From positions 33,693,965 through 33,757,964 of the forward strand of contig NC_087252.1 of NCBI RefSeq assembly GCF_037042905.1: a stretch of DNA of 64,000 nucleotides. Reading direction: 5' to 3'. Each line of letters begins with the position of its first letter. The first letter of the stretch is position 1. The notes below the pieces were generated by a model. That model was not told the origin of the DNA, did no database searches, and saw nothing but the letters and a program-made list of their open reading frames with translations. Below are positions 58,301 to 63,150 of the stretch, piece after piece. The DNA is from Lytechinus pictus (Eukaryota > Echinodermata > Echinoidea > Temnopleuroida > Toxopneustidae). A program made the translations under genes and the position numbers.

Positions 58301-59381
58301 TCGACTTAGAATGCAATATCTATACATGTCAAATAACTAAACATAATACATAAGTAATCTTATTATCGAATAAGAAAAATAAATATCCAAATAGTTTACT
58401 TTCCTATGATGTTGAGGATATGACATGGACATTTCCTTGGGAGGATAAATGATGGAAATCTTTTTTGGTCTGGTGTTTTGAATATATATATATATATTTA
58501 ATATAAGAAAAACATTTACCGAAGCATGAAATGGGCTGAATTTTTCAAAATAATCTCTCTATAATTTTCACATTACAAACATTACATTTTATAGACGATT
58601 GCTTAAAGACCCTTTTTGGAGGAAATTAGTAACATTACCGCTAGAAGGCACTAACTTTTGAAAACTTGATTTTTTTATTTTTATTTTTAGTCTGCAAATG
58701 AAAAAAAAAGATAATTATTGGTTCTTCATCAAAGCTTTAGCCGGTCTTTATTTTTTTCAAACCGTGTTCGAAATTATCTCATGTTTTATATTATCTTGCG
58801 GTAATTGTTTGGACGTTGGCAGAGGAATGTATCCATTTAGGTGACCAAAAACTGTTTGTATAAATTACAAATGCAAATAATCAAAGGATGATGACCAATG
58901 CAGTCATTATCATCATCGTTGAACATCATCGCCATCAATTATCATCTTCATAATTTCGAAGTGTATTTCCTTTATTGTCTGTAGAGCACCAAGGGAAGAG
59001 TCTGAGAATGAGTTCGATGACATTCTGAGGGAAATTGCTGAGCAGGTCAACAAGAGACAGGATGTCGATAATCTTGGCAGAAAACTGAAATTTCATCCAT
59101 CAAAAATAGGACCATACTTAGAGAATAACAGTAATGCATCATACATGGGCACGCTAGAGATGCTTCGTGGTTGGAGGAATAGAACCAAGAAATCAGAAGA
59201 ACGCGAATGCTTGAGGCAAGCCCTTATTAAAATCAAGTACATTCGTTTGGCTGACGAGCTTCTGCCTGAGTGCCCGGGGGGAGGGGCACTCGACCAAAAA
59301 AGTGGTAGGGGTGTGCCGCGGGCGAGACAAAAAAAAGAGAAGGGTCCTCGGAATAGGTTTCGGATCTGCAAATGTTTGTGA
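8392..59381 (+). CDS. Gene model: ankyrin - (ZU5-UPA) x4 - death domain protein, 26 exons, 5' end missing
   Basis: Twenty-six exons with AG acceptors and GT donors join into 4,977 nt: 1,658 codons plus TGA, with no internal stop. Approximate residues: ankyrin repeats 1-112; cassette 1, 113-438; cassette 2, 439-800; cassette 3, 801-1161; cassette 4, 1162-1526; death-domain exon 1527-1658. Known family members (UNC5, ankyrins, PIDD, UNC5CL) carry a single ZU5/UPA block before the death domain and act as intracellular scaffolds or apoptosis adaptors. The ankyrin exons occur only upstream and the death domain only downstream of the cassettes, and I see no start exon or stop between cassettes, so one locus is the simplest reading. 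Alternative splicing choosing among cassettes would also keep frame. The first exon starts in phase 0 after an acceptor, so at least one upstream exon is missing. No signal peptide or membrane segment is visible. Function is inferred from domains only. Confidence 0.85.
9836..9935. repeat. (AT)n microsatellite
   Basis: About 100 bp of near-pure TA dinucleotide in the intron between exons A and B, directly left of the palindrome at 9934-10249. A second TA tract lies at 10287-10335. Confidence 0.9.
9934..10249. mobile_element. Near-perfect foldback element inside TA repeats
   Basis: Left arm 9934-10051 and right arm 10132-10249 are reverse complements over about 118 bp; for example gtcacactcttcgtcagtgc pairs with gcactgacgaagagtgtgac. 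The loop is about 80 bp. TA microsatellite flanks both sides, consistent with a TA-targeting MITE. Confidence 0.75.
10905..11156. mobile_element. Foldback element, about 250 bp
   Basis: The arms pair over about 100 bp: ctgaaggccctctcg... with ...cgagggccttcag, and gtctttgcgtggagacac with the later gtctccacgcaaagac. It is preceded by a poly-C tract. Confidence 0.65.
11364..11647. mobile_element. MITE with GGGCCCGTCTTATAAAGAG ends
   Basis: The left end (gggcccgtcttataaagag) and right end (ctctttgtaagacggggccc) are imperfect reverse complements. Inner arms attgatccaatcaat and attgactggatcaat also pair. Noncoding. Confidence 0.6.
11826..11983 (+). CDS. Exon B: ankyrin repeat
   Basis: The exon starts in phase 0 and ends in phase 2 (tcg ag | gtaatt). 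The peptide includes [20 protein letters not shown] and [19 protein letters not shown], an ankyrin repeat with the typical LL-NGA-T and G-PIHYA positions. I took the acceptor after the first of two closely spaced ttcag sites (11821-11825) because it matches the phase-0 end of exon A; the second ag would break the frame. Confidence 0.8.
12414..12448 (+). CDS. Cassette 1 exon C (35-nt microexon)
   Basis: The microexon encodes [12 protein letters not shown], with split codons at both ends (phase 2 in, phase 1 out). It sits between ttttcag and gtaagatgc, and close copies occur at the head of all four cassettes. Cassettes 1 and 3 have TCTCCT, whereas cassettes 2 and 4 carry one extra His codon (TCTCATCCT). 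Confidence 0.75.
12476..12760 (+). mobile_element. tRNA-derived SINE, cassette 1
   Basis: A tRNA-like head has an A-box-like ggcttagtggtagagtg and a B box GGGTTCGATCC (12526-12536). It is followed by a body and an (ATT)n-type tail. Copies lie at the same intron position in all four cassettes, so the insertion predates cassette duplication. Confidence 0.7.
12952..13383 (+). CDS. Cassette 1 exon D: acidic linker and N-terminal part of ZU5
   Basis: The exon is 432 nt, phase 1 at both ends, with acceptor acacag and donor gtactt. It has about 60 residues of acidic, Gln/Lys-rich linker and then ZU5 sequence: [20 protein letters not shown] ... [20 protein letters not shown] ... [10 protein letters not shown]. 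The block PVRVTMPHC corresponds to the conserved PVxLTxPHC segment of UNC5/ankyrin ZU5 domains. This copy is two codons longer than the others (DDSDKREQ versus DEKREQ). Confidence 0.85.
14135..14376 (+). CDS. Cassette 1 exon E: C-terminal part of ZU5 and start of UPA-like region
   Basis: The exon is 242 nt, phase 1 in and phase 0 out. The peptide begins [20 protein letters not shown] and contains [14 protein letters not shown], which I read as the last ZU5 strands, followed by [12 protein letters not shown] and WVNVRDQN, read as the first strands of the next beta-sandwich. In cassettes 2-4 the next exon is F; here F is absent and E can splice directly to G without a frame change. Confidence 0.82.
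14500..14680. mobile_element. tRNA-like core flanked by perfect inverted repeats
   Basis: The ends gtgaaagaaatggatgaaga and tcttcatccatttctttcac are exact reverse complements. They enclose a B box GGTTCGATTCC (14560-14570) with paired arms (gcccggg ... cccggc). Only cassette 1 has it. It could be a SINE caught between MITE ends or a MITE that captured a tRNA-like unit. Confidence 0.6.
15590..15591. other. Deletion scar: loss of exon F in cassette 1
   Basis: The intron sequence ggggtagatagg joins straight to ctttcttccaaag. In cassette 2 the corresponding points are about 380 bp apart (about 22206 and 22587) with exon F between them. Confidence 0.8.
15741..15894 (+). CDS. Cassette 1 exon G: UPA-like region
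   Basis: The exon is 154 nt, phase 0 in and phase 1 out, between cttgtag and gtataaaatag. The peptide [20 protein letters not shown] continues to [19 protein letters not shown] and LIVPMSLK. Alternating hydrophobic strands fit the second half of a UPA-type beta-sandwich. This copy has HLNKHKK where the other three have HLSKHKK. With exon F missing upstream, the fold of this copy may be incomplete. Confidence 0.8.
16553..16667 (+). CDS. Cassette 1 exon H: Ser/Ala-rich linker
   Basis: The exon is 115 nt, phase 1 in and phase 2 out (aca ag | gtgaaa). It encodes a low-complexity linker, [20 protein letters not shown] and then [15 protein letters not shown]. Its final split codon 'ag' equals the end of exon B, so the following exon can be another exon C or the death-domain exon. 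Confidence 0.78.
17193..17603. mobile_element. Family T element, cassette 1/2 junction
   Basis: The ends gtctcacctgcat and atgcaggtgagac are perfect inverted repeats. The interior has a CGG-rich block (gacggcggcggcggcggcg) and part of a unit of about 180 bp with a perfect AGGTCA-A-AGGTCA at 17399-17411. Confidence 0.7.
17810..18295. mobile_element. Family N MITE at cassette 1/2 junction
   Basis: The ends approximate gagaaaaatcagacaagca and its reverse complement. The body contains the phrase gaaattttcatcaaaatcgg in both directions (tcatcaaaataggatgtaaa / tttacatccgattttgatga), giving long inverted arms. Confidence 0.55.
18420..18457 (+). CDS. Cassette 2 exon C (38-nt microexon)
   Basis: Encodes [13 protein letters not shown]. 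It carries the extra His codon shared only with cassette 4. Confidence 0.75.
18490..18740 (+). mobile_element. tRNA-derived SINE, cassette 2
   Basis: Orthologous in position to the cassette 1 copy; the A box reads ggcaaagtggtagagtg and the tail is GTT/ATT rich. Confidence 0.68.
18971..19396 (+). CDS. Cassette 2 exon D: acidic linker and ZU5
   Basis: The exon is 426 nt, phase 1 at both ends, and open throughout. It differs from copy 1 by only a handful of residues, for example AKDITVEV for ANEITVEV and [11 protein letters not shown] for [11 protein letters not shown]. The PVRVTMPHC signature is intact. Confidence 0.85.
20131..20372 (+). CDS. Cassette 2 exon E
   Basis: The exon is 242 nt. It has the [20 protein letters not shown] form, shared with cassette 4 but not with cassettes 1 and 3 ([20 protein letters not shown]). 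The donor is followed 70 bp downstream by a mariner-type MITE that cassette 4 also has at the same place. Confidence 0.82.
20443..21239. mobile_element. Mariner-type MITE (family M, copy 2), TA target
   Basis: The ends cagtgcgtcccagaaaaa and ttttttgtgggacgcactg are inverted, and TA dinucleotides flank both (20441-20442, 21240-21241). The element is 797 bp and noncoding. It sits in the intron after exon E of cassette 2. Confidence 0.75.
21331..21383. repeat. (TA)n microsatellite, cassette 2 E-F intron
   Basis: A pure TA tract. The same locus varies in length between cassettes (34110-34185 in cassette 3, 55241-55269 in cassette 4). Confidence 0.85.
22351..22461 (+). CDS. Cassette 2 exon F: UPA-like strands
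   Basis: The exon is 111 nt, phase 0 at both ends, acceptor cttttcaaag and donor gtaatatc. It encodes [20 protein letters not shown] and then [17 protein letters not shown]. The [11 protein letters not shown] part resembles the W-x-S-x-x-L strand of the UNC5 UPA domain. Being symmetric, it can be skipped or lost without a frameshift, which is what cassette 1 shows. Confidence 0.8.
22738..22891 (+). CDS. Cassette 2 exon G: UPA-like region
   Basis: The exon is 154 nt with the HLSKHKK form and an intact frame; splice sites match copy 1. Confidence 0.8.
23549..23663 (+). CDS. Cassette 2 exon H: Ser/Ala linker
   Basis: The exon is 115 nt and reads [20 protein letters not shown] then [13 protein letters not shown]. 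The same form occurs in cassettes 3 and 4, so cassette 1 is the outlier. Confidence 0.78.
27330..27645. repeat. Minisatellite, about five ~60-bp units
   Basis: Units share gatcatctctcccacagg, atgtagacaagacgagatcc and aagatcttgtcat. They lie in the centre of FB2. Confidence 0.7.
27690..28630 (+). pseudogene. Degenerate non-LTR retrotransposon reverse transcriptase
   Basis: Broken frames retain LINE reverse-transcriptase signatures in the expected order: [18 protein letters not shown] near 27748-27800, NQAGF near 27885, a DTV-containing segment with [18 protein letters not shown] near 28020-28140, [13 protein letters not shown] near 28295, and [18 protein letters not shown] near 28390. Stops and frameshifts throughout show it is dead. 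The order fits CR1/Jockey-like elements; the clade is uncertain. Confidence 0.65.
28912..29060. mobile_element. Short foldback with gtgccccgtttcataaagag ends
   Basis: The left end (gccccgtttcataaagag) pairs with the right end (ctctttatgaaacgtgcccc), and ggcaactaccatgg-type arms also pair. It is about 150 bp and nested in the centre of FB2. Confidence 0.55.
31340..31813. mobile_element. Family N MITE at cassette 2/3 junction
   Basis: Matches 17810-18295 with small indels; again located between the end of one cassette repeat and the start of the next. Confidence 0.55.
31937..31971 (+). CDS. Cassette 3 exon C (35-nt microexon)
   Basis: Encodes [12 protein letters not shown]. It lacks the extra His, like cassette 1, and has a Tyr-to-Cys change. 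Confidence 0.73.
31993..32250 (+). mobile_element. tRNA-derived SINE, cassette 3
   Basis: Same position and structure as in cassettes 1, 2 and 4. It lacks the short lead aagtgat that cassettes 2 and 4 share. Confidence 0.68.
32483..32908 (+). CDS. Cassette 3 exon D: acidic linker and ZU5
   Basis: The exon is 426 nt and open. Marker residues are [30 protein letters not shown] and HCGGFTK. The first markers are shared with cassette 4, the later ones are private to this copy. Confidence 0.85.
33638..33879 (+). CDS. Cassette 3 exon E
   Basis: The exon is 242 nt of the cassette-1 type ([20 protein letters not shown]) with AERQ in place of AEGQ at the end. The intron that follows has been expanded to about 14.4 kb by the 34470-47790 insertion block; exon F of the same cassette is at 48315. 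Confidence 0.82.
33941..34185. repeat. Two (TA)n tracts, cassette 3
   Basis: TA tracts at about 33941-34005 and 34110-34185 separated by unique intron sequence. Confidence 0.85.
34472..35011. mobile_element. Family N-related MITE, reverse orientation, at the start of the cassette 3 insertion block
   Basis: It starts acaagtccaccccaac and ends tctctatttattcaaatcaa. These are reverse-orientation counterparts of the junction N elements but more diverged. It lies exactly where cassette 3 intron homology stops (about 34469). Confidence 0.5.
35012..35858. other. Repeat-like sequence left of the giant transposon
   Basis: No coding signal. It begins with a gggggagtttccccctccc inverted block. It may form one host repeat with 47153-47610, split by the transposon. 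Confidence 0.35.
36076..38453. repeat. Array unit 1 (2,378 bp)
   Basis: Noncoding as far as I can see; short open frames on both strands (up to about 130 codons) match no family. A 51-nt A tract lies at 37896-37946. Confidence 0.8.
38454..40831. repeat. Array unit 2 (2,378 bp), apparently identical to unit 1
   Basis: Every landmark is offset from unit 1 by exactly 2,378 bp, including the 51-nt A tract at 40274-40324. I found no difference by eye. Confidence 0.8.
40832..43287. repeat. Array unit 3 (2,456 bp), shared ends with a different core
   Basis: The first 361 bp (to 41192) and last 480 bp (from 42808) equal units 1 and 2. The 1,615-bp core is unrelated to their 1,537-bp core. It contains TTGG-rich repeats (ggttggttggatgggcttg) and recurrent blocks around gatccacgctctacaagcaa and gatcccct. 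Confidence 0.8.
43288..44036. repeat. 31-bp and 22-bp tandem arrays, left arm of FB1
   Basis: About ten copies of a 31-bp unit (aaataatgattatttgtttt + tcattatttat) run to about 43605, followed by degenerate variants. Then come about six copies of a 22-bp unit (gccattatttattatataat) to about 44030. Each unit is itself partly palindromic. Confidence 0.85.
44860..45400. repeat. Centre of FB1 with nested inverted segments
   Basis: Three related segments containing aaattctgt-g-acggccatgct, aagcttggtcgcttcgct and caaaaaaatcttgaaagcga appear in alternating orientation, with poly-G/C runs. The sequence can fold on itself several ways. No coding signal. Confidence 0.6.
46205..46990. repeat. 31-bp and 22-bp tandem arrays, right arm of FB1
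   Basis: Reverse complement of 43288-44036, and uninterrupted here. The copy number is slightly different from the left arm. Confidence 0.85.
47153..47796. other. Repeat-like sequence right of FB1, end of the cassette 3 insertion block
   Basis: Contains a C-rich block (gaccgcccccaccgcccccc) and cttgctacgtgcctgacag near 47590-47610. Cassette intron homology resumes at about 47797. No coding signal. Confidence 0.4.
48315..48425 (+). CDS. Cassette 3 exon F: UPA-like strands
   Basis: The exon is 111 nt, phase 0 at both ends, with the same translation as cassettes 2 and 4. It lies beyond the giant transposon insertion and still has intact splice sites and frame. Confidence 0.8.
48702..48855 (+). 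CDS. Cassette 3 exon G: UPA-like region
   Basis: The exon is 154 nt and intact. The only notable change is KNPLIVP for KNTLIVP near the end. Confidence 0.8.
49517..49631 (+). CDS. Cassette 3 exon H: Ser/Ala linker
   Basis: The exon is 115 nt, phase 1 in and phase 2 out, and matches the cassette 2 form. Confidence 0.78.
50156..50881. mobile_element. Family T element, cassette 3/4 junction
   Basis: It has the same ends and about three of the 180-bp units, with AGGTCA-A-AGGTCA at 50362-50374, 50524-50536 and 50677-50689. It is uninterrupted and so shows the empty site of the 6.0-kb insertion (tctctataagtg). Confidence 0.7.
51085..51576. mobile_element. Family N MITE at cassette 3/4 junction
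   Basis: Matches the other two junction copies. No copy is found before cassette 1 or after cassette 4. Confidence 0.55.
51696..51733 (+). CDS. Cassette 4 exon C (38-nt microexon)
   Basis: Encodes [13 protein letters not shown]. The extra His links it to cassette 2; Ala is changed to Thr. Confidence 0.75.
51763..52030 (+). mobile_element. tRNA-derived SINE, cassette 4
   Basis: Same position and structure; the upstream junction (acaagtgatattgg) is shared with cassette 2. Confidence 0.68.
52248..52673 (+). CDS. Cassette 4 exon D: acidic linker and ZU5 (mosaic)
   Basis: The exon is 426 nt and open. The 5' part is cassette-3-like ([22 protein letters not shown]). From about 52565 on it carries DAIFDSP and HCGAFTK, as in cassettes 1 and 2. 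The downstream intron is cassette-2-like. The switch suggests a conversion or crossover boundary inside the ZU5-coding exon. Confidence 0.85.
53416..53666 (+). CDS. Cassette 4 exon E with three-codon insertion
   Basis: The exon is 251 nt, three codons longer than the other copies: [12 protein letters not shown] versus TIRKIFIGK (copy 2) or TISMMFIGK (copy 3). The insertion lies in the segment joining the ZU5 end to the UPA-like region. The rest matches cassette 2. Confidence 0.82.
53733..55142. mobile_element. Mariner-type MITE (family M, copy 3), interrupted
   Basis: Same element and intron position as in cassette 2, but enlarged by a 579-bp element at 54305-54883. Confidence 0.72.
54305..54883. 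mobile_element. TTAA-target MITE nested in family M
   Basis: The ends aggagaatgaaac and gtttcattctcct are perfect inverted repeats, flanked by TTAA at 54301-54304 and 54884-54887. The uninterrupted copy in cassette 2 (caaattaaagagcag near 20980) is the exact empty site. TTAA duplication is typical of the piggyBac and Kolobok groups. Confidence 0.85.
55742..56323 (+). mobile_element. Poly(A) retroposon in cassette 4, 6-bp target duplication
   Basis: A 582-bp insertion ends in a long A-rich tail and is flanked by ATTGAT (55736-55741 and 56324-56329). The other cassettes show the empty site (tctgtattgatgagaaag). No tRNA-like head was seen; it may be a LINE 3' fragment or a processed noncoding transcript. 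Confidence 0.7.
56825..56935 (+). CDS. Cassette 4 exon F: UPA-like strands
   Basis: The exon is 111 nt and phase 0 at both ends; protein sequence is the same as in cassettes 2 and 3. Confidence 0.8.
57212..57365 (+). CDS. Cassette 4 exon G: UPA-like region
   Basis: The exon is 154 nt and intact, with an Asn-to-Lys change (ENAVKLHI for ENAVNLHI). Confidence 0.8.
58024..58138 (+). CDS. Cassette 4 exon H: Ser/Ala linker
   Basis: The exon is 115 nt. Its phase-2 end (ag) joins in frame with the single base before GCA at the start of the death-domain exon. Confidence 0.78.
58139..58984. other. Intron between cassette 4 and the death-domain exon
   Basis: Cassette homology continues to about 58866 but lacks the family T element found after cassettes 1-3. 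The remainder is unique and has a CATCAT-rich stretch at 58898-58950. Confidence 0.6.
58985..59381 (+). CDS. Exon I: death domain and stop, with transposon-derived C-terminus
   Basis: After acceptor gtctgtag the exon encodes an acidic lead (APREESENE) and a complete death domain of about 84 residues, from [11 protein letters not shown] to YIRLADELL. The conserved Trp is in MLRGWRNRT and the final helix reads [18 protein letters not shown]. Death domains pair with like domains to recruit caspases or kinases. The last 35 codons (59274-59378; [13 protein letters not shown]...) and the stop at 59379-59381 come from a 451-bp inserted repeat. Without it the frame would stop at PEC-TGA using 59727-59732. 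Confidence 0.85.
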
Positions 59382-59723
59382 AAACGGGGGTCCTTGGAAC
59401 GGATCGCCATCGTGTGAGTGCGTATACATCCCTATTATATAGAACGGGCATGCGTGCATGATGCAGCTAGCGCGGCCTTCGCCGGGTGCGCTCGGGCAGA
59501 GGCGATGGTCGGACAGCGCTCTGCGGCCGCTTTTCACCAAAATTGCAGCTCATTGTAGCAGATCAATGCGACCGGAACGGCGTAACGAAAAATATGCGAA
59601 ACTTTGGAGCGGATTTCTTTCTTCTTTTTCCCAATAAGACAGAAATGCTATGCCTTGGAACGGAAATTTGAGTGTAAAAATGGGGGTCCCTCTGCGGCAC
59701 ATACCCACTATGCATTAAATACC
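59273..59723. mobile_element. Mobile element inserted in the last codon region, 5-bp target duplication
   Basis: A G-rich segment begins cccggggggagggg and ends before a second copy of GAGTG. GAGTG is present on both sides (59268-59272 and 59724-59728), which supports a 451-bp insertion with a 5-bp target duplication. The ends (tgcccgggggg... and ...gcacatacccac) look like a dispersed high-copy repeat. Its superfamily is not clear to me. Confidence 0.65.
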
Positions 59724-59732
59724 GAGTGTTGA

Positions 59733-61993
59733 TAATCAAAAGTGATTCTACCGAAAAAGCAAGTAATAAAAAATTCTTTGTCCCAAATGTACTGATTTAT
59801 TGGAATTATCGTTATATAGTAGCAAATCTAAAAGCCAATAATTTCCACAAAACTCTCAAACTGTAGATTCAGCGTCAAATCATCTGGATTCCTACATATT
59901 TAATGGTTTCTATGCCAAACAGATGATATTTCAAGATGTACATGGTGGTTAAGAGATGATAGAAGAGCCGTTCGGTTTACCAAGTGAATTAAAAAGGACT
60001 GTTTGGACGGTGGAATGAAGATGGAAGAGATTTAGGCACTCAAGAAATAAACATATATAGTTAAAACATTTGGATTATCGACGACACAAGATTGTGAACA
60101 GCTTTTTGCATTAATTTAACGCTAAAACCGTCGGCGTTGAATCCACCCGCCCTCTCGACATTTTCGGCGACTATTCCGCGCTCGATGACCTTTTACTTAA
60201 ACGTCTTGTGCATCTTTTGAGACCAAATTTACGATGAAAATGAAAAATGAACCTCATATTTTTTGTTCGAAAGAGACATGGAATGAAATACTCCTAAAAT
60301 TTGCCCAATTGATAGTGGGCCCAACAGTCGCTGTACGACGCCAGATCGACGAGGCTCTGTCCCTGAAATGTTGAACACCAAACAGGGTCATGAGGGTAGG
60401 AGCAACTCCCTCCTTTTAAAGGTATTTGCTAACATTGATTTGACTTTTAAAAAAATCTGAGCTGCGAGGTCCCACTTGTCACCTGCACCTGTGATATGTT
60501 ACAAAAGTGAAGCCCAGCAAAAATCGCGTCTGAAAATCATTATTAAGTGCTTCAAAAAAAGTGAAATATAAAGTGACCGGAAATACCATCTTAATTTCAT
60601 CCATACACTTATGTGTTATATTATTATCGGCACGATAGAAATTACACATCACCATCAATTATAACGTATATCAAAGGGATTTCTTTCGATCTTTTTGTTT
60701 GAGAGTTTTTAGGTTGACAGAAAGGCATTCATGTACATATTTCATCACTCCTTTGATATTTTTTTAAATTACATGTTTACAACGTAAGCATATGCCTTCA
60801 ATGTATTTTGGTCTGAAATCCCGGGTGTGAGACGGATGCTTTACCCGGCGCTCTACCAACTGATGATGCCATCAGTTGGTTTTACTAACTGAATGAGGCC
60901 ATGTCTGATTTATATACGATGTTACTTATTCGTAATGTTATATGGTTTTTGTATTAAATTCATAATTATGTGAAATATGTAAAATAAAATAAAATAAAAT
61001 CAACTGAGCCAACACAGCGGTCTATGCCCGGATATGCGGTTGAAAATATATTTAGTTTGCATTATTTAAGAACGCACGTAAAATAATTTTCCAGTAATTT
61101 TGTATTCAGAACATTATTGTGTATGTATGATTATGCTGACGTATACGAAATAAAGTATTTCCCAATACATCGCAACTGAATATTTTATTGTATCTATGTA
61201 CTTTGAGTAATAAGTGAACATTGACAATGTGGTAACCAAATTTTATTTTTATTCAGATTGTCTAAACTATTTCGCCCAATCATCGATGATACAAGATCCT
61301 GAATATTTTTTGTCATTAATTTTAAAGATTTTAGAGCAAATATTAGGTCCACCATTCAACCTTGGACGTGATCATTATATTGTATACCCAGAGAAGTGTG
61401 TTGTATTTGCTTTATGTTGCAAGAAGCCGAAATAATAAAAAATCAGCAAATGTGTAGATATAGGTGTAAATGAAATGAAATTTTCACTATGTAATATGTA
61501 TAGTTGTGCTCATACTATTGTAATATGTATAGTTGTGCTCAGAGGTCAGTGAAACCCTCCAGAAAGTCAACATATTAAAAGTTCTGCAATGTAGCTTTGA
61601 AGTCAGGTGATACAATATTGCATTCAATAAACATGATAAAGTTTGTTCCTATTTGGGCTCCCCAAACATTGTAATATCATCTATATTCAGCACTCTGTAT
61701 GAAGGAGTGTGTTTCATGGTGGGGATCGCTAACTTCAGAACACAACTGTGGGTTTCAATTATTGGGTATCTCCACTGAGTATGAGGTTAAATCAAGTATT
61801 GCTATATCCAAAAATGTACATAATTCTTATTTCGCAATATTAAGGCGTTTTTATTTTGCTGTTCCAATGTACAAAAAGACACCAGCATGACATGTTATTT
61901 TCTTCATTGTAGGTGTTACTTATTGATATATAATGTCAATCAAATTGTATAAGGAGATATATCTTAGTATATTGAGAGTGAGGTTCCGATGGA
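59733..61993. other. 3' flank, no recognised gene
   Basis: Short open frames (for example 61214-61435) match nothing I know. An antisense tRNA-like block (gcgctctaccaactgatg, near 60850-60868) resembles an old SINE A box but has no clear B box. Confidence 0.4.
59765..59770 (+). promoter_or_regulatory. Candidate polyadenylation signal AATAAA
   Basis: AATAAA lies 33 bp after the inferred ancestral stop codon (59730-59732), a plausible short 3' UTR. With the current stop at 59379-59381 the 3' UTR runs through the inserted element. Confidence 0.4.
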
Positions 61994-62150
61994 GGTGCTG
62001 TGGCCGAGTGGTCTAAGGGGCCTGACTATACTCAGGAAAGTCCGGGGTTCGATCCCCGGTCCCAGCACCTATGCCTGTGAGCAAGGCATTTAATCGACGG
62101 TACTCTTTTGTCCTTCATTCAAATAAATGGGAATGCTTTATGCATTCTTG
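61994..62150 (+). mobile_element. tRNA(Leu)-like SINE or tRNA pseudogene
   Basis: GGTGCTG pairs with CAGCACC (62063-62069). A Leu-type A box (ggccgagtggtctaagg) and a B box (ggttcgatcc) are present. The anticodon loop is only 6 nt and three extra bases separate the T stem from the acceptor, so it cannot fold as a normal tRNA. Downstream gagcaaggcatttaatcgac resembles the conserved core of many tRNA SINEs. Confidence 0.6.
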
Positions 62151-62689
62151 ATTGATATGTGTGCACTGTTTTGATACTGATATCCTTCCATCATATATCT
62201 AAGTTTTCTCTATCATGAAGCCAATTTACACGAATATATATTTTGTGTAAATGATAATTATCCATACTATGCTAGGTTTGTCTTTGGAATTGATATGTCT
62301 GCACTTTTTTATACTGATATCCTTCCAGCAGATATCATTTTTTTTACATCGCGATTTACACGAAGATATTTTTTTGTGGAAATGGTAATGAAGTGCCTGT
62401 TCTATGCCAAGTTTTTCTTAGAAATTAATGCTTTATGTATATTAACTAAAGAGGATATTCGTTGTTTTATCATGGATACGTTATAATTACGATTATATTG
62501 CAGCGAATGAAGATATTATTAGTGTAATTTGAATTACGTAGTTTAATAGCTCATATAGGACCCAATAAGATGTTACTTAACAAAAAAAAGAACAATGACA
62601 ATACTCAGAAATGTATGAAGTTTATTATTTTTGGGGTCACGAGAAATAAAAATTTACGATTAAGGAAATTCAAAAAAAATTCTAACTCT

Positions 62690-62790
62690 GGGTAGTTTTC
62701 AACCAATACTGTGTAGATTTCACTCAAAGCACTCATTATTGGTTTAAAACTACCCAGAATTGGATAAAGATTTAACCAATTGTTGTGTGG
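62690..62790. repeat. Short inverted repeat
   Basis: ctgggtagttttcaaccaat and attggtttaaaactacccag are near-perfect reverse complements about 50 bp apart. Confidence 0.5.
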
Positions 62791-63150
62791 ACAGTATGTT
62801 GCCAAACATTTTTAAGAGTATACATATAAGATTTGGTATACATTACTGGCATTGTAGCCAATTACGTTTGGCAGGCGCCCGTGTGAATCTGTATATACAG
62901 ACGACATGTAAAAATGTATGTATATCATACAAATAAAACAACAATTATAAGTAAGGATATTGGTATTTCTTACGTGAAATTTATATTAAAACTTACATGT
63001 AAGTACGCACACTTTTATATTACCTATTCACATACCTATTCATACACACACACACGTACGAAATGACAATGTTAGAAATAATTATACAATGTATATTCAA
63101 AAGGTATAACAATAATTTCAAAATACGTAGTATTGCTATGGTAAATGGTA

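Noticed and set aside
61214-61435. A 73-codon frame in the 3' flank as a small gene
   Set aside because: No family resemblance, AT-rich codon use like the surroundings, and no splice or promoter evidence.
61994-62069. A functional tRNA-Leu gene
   Set aside because: The anticodon loop has 6 nt, the variable region is too short for Leu, and three extra bases precede the 3' acceptor strand. It is better read as a SINE head or pseudogene.
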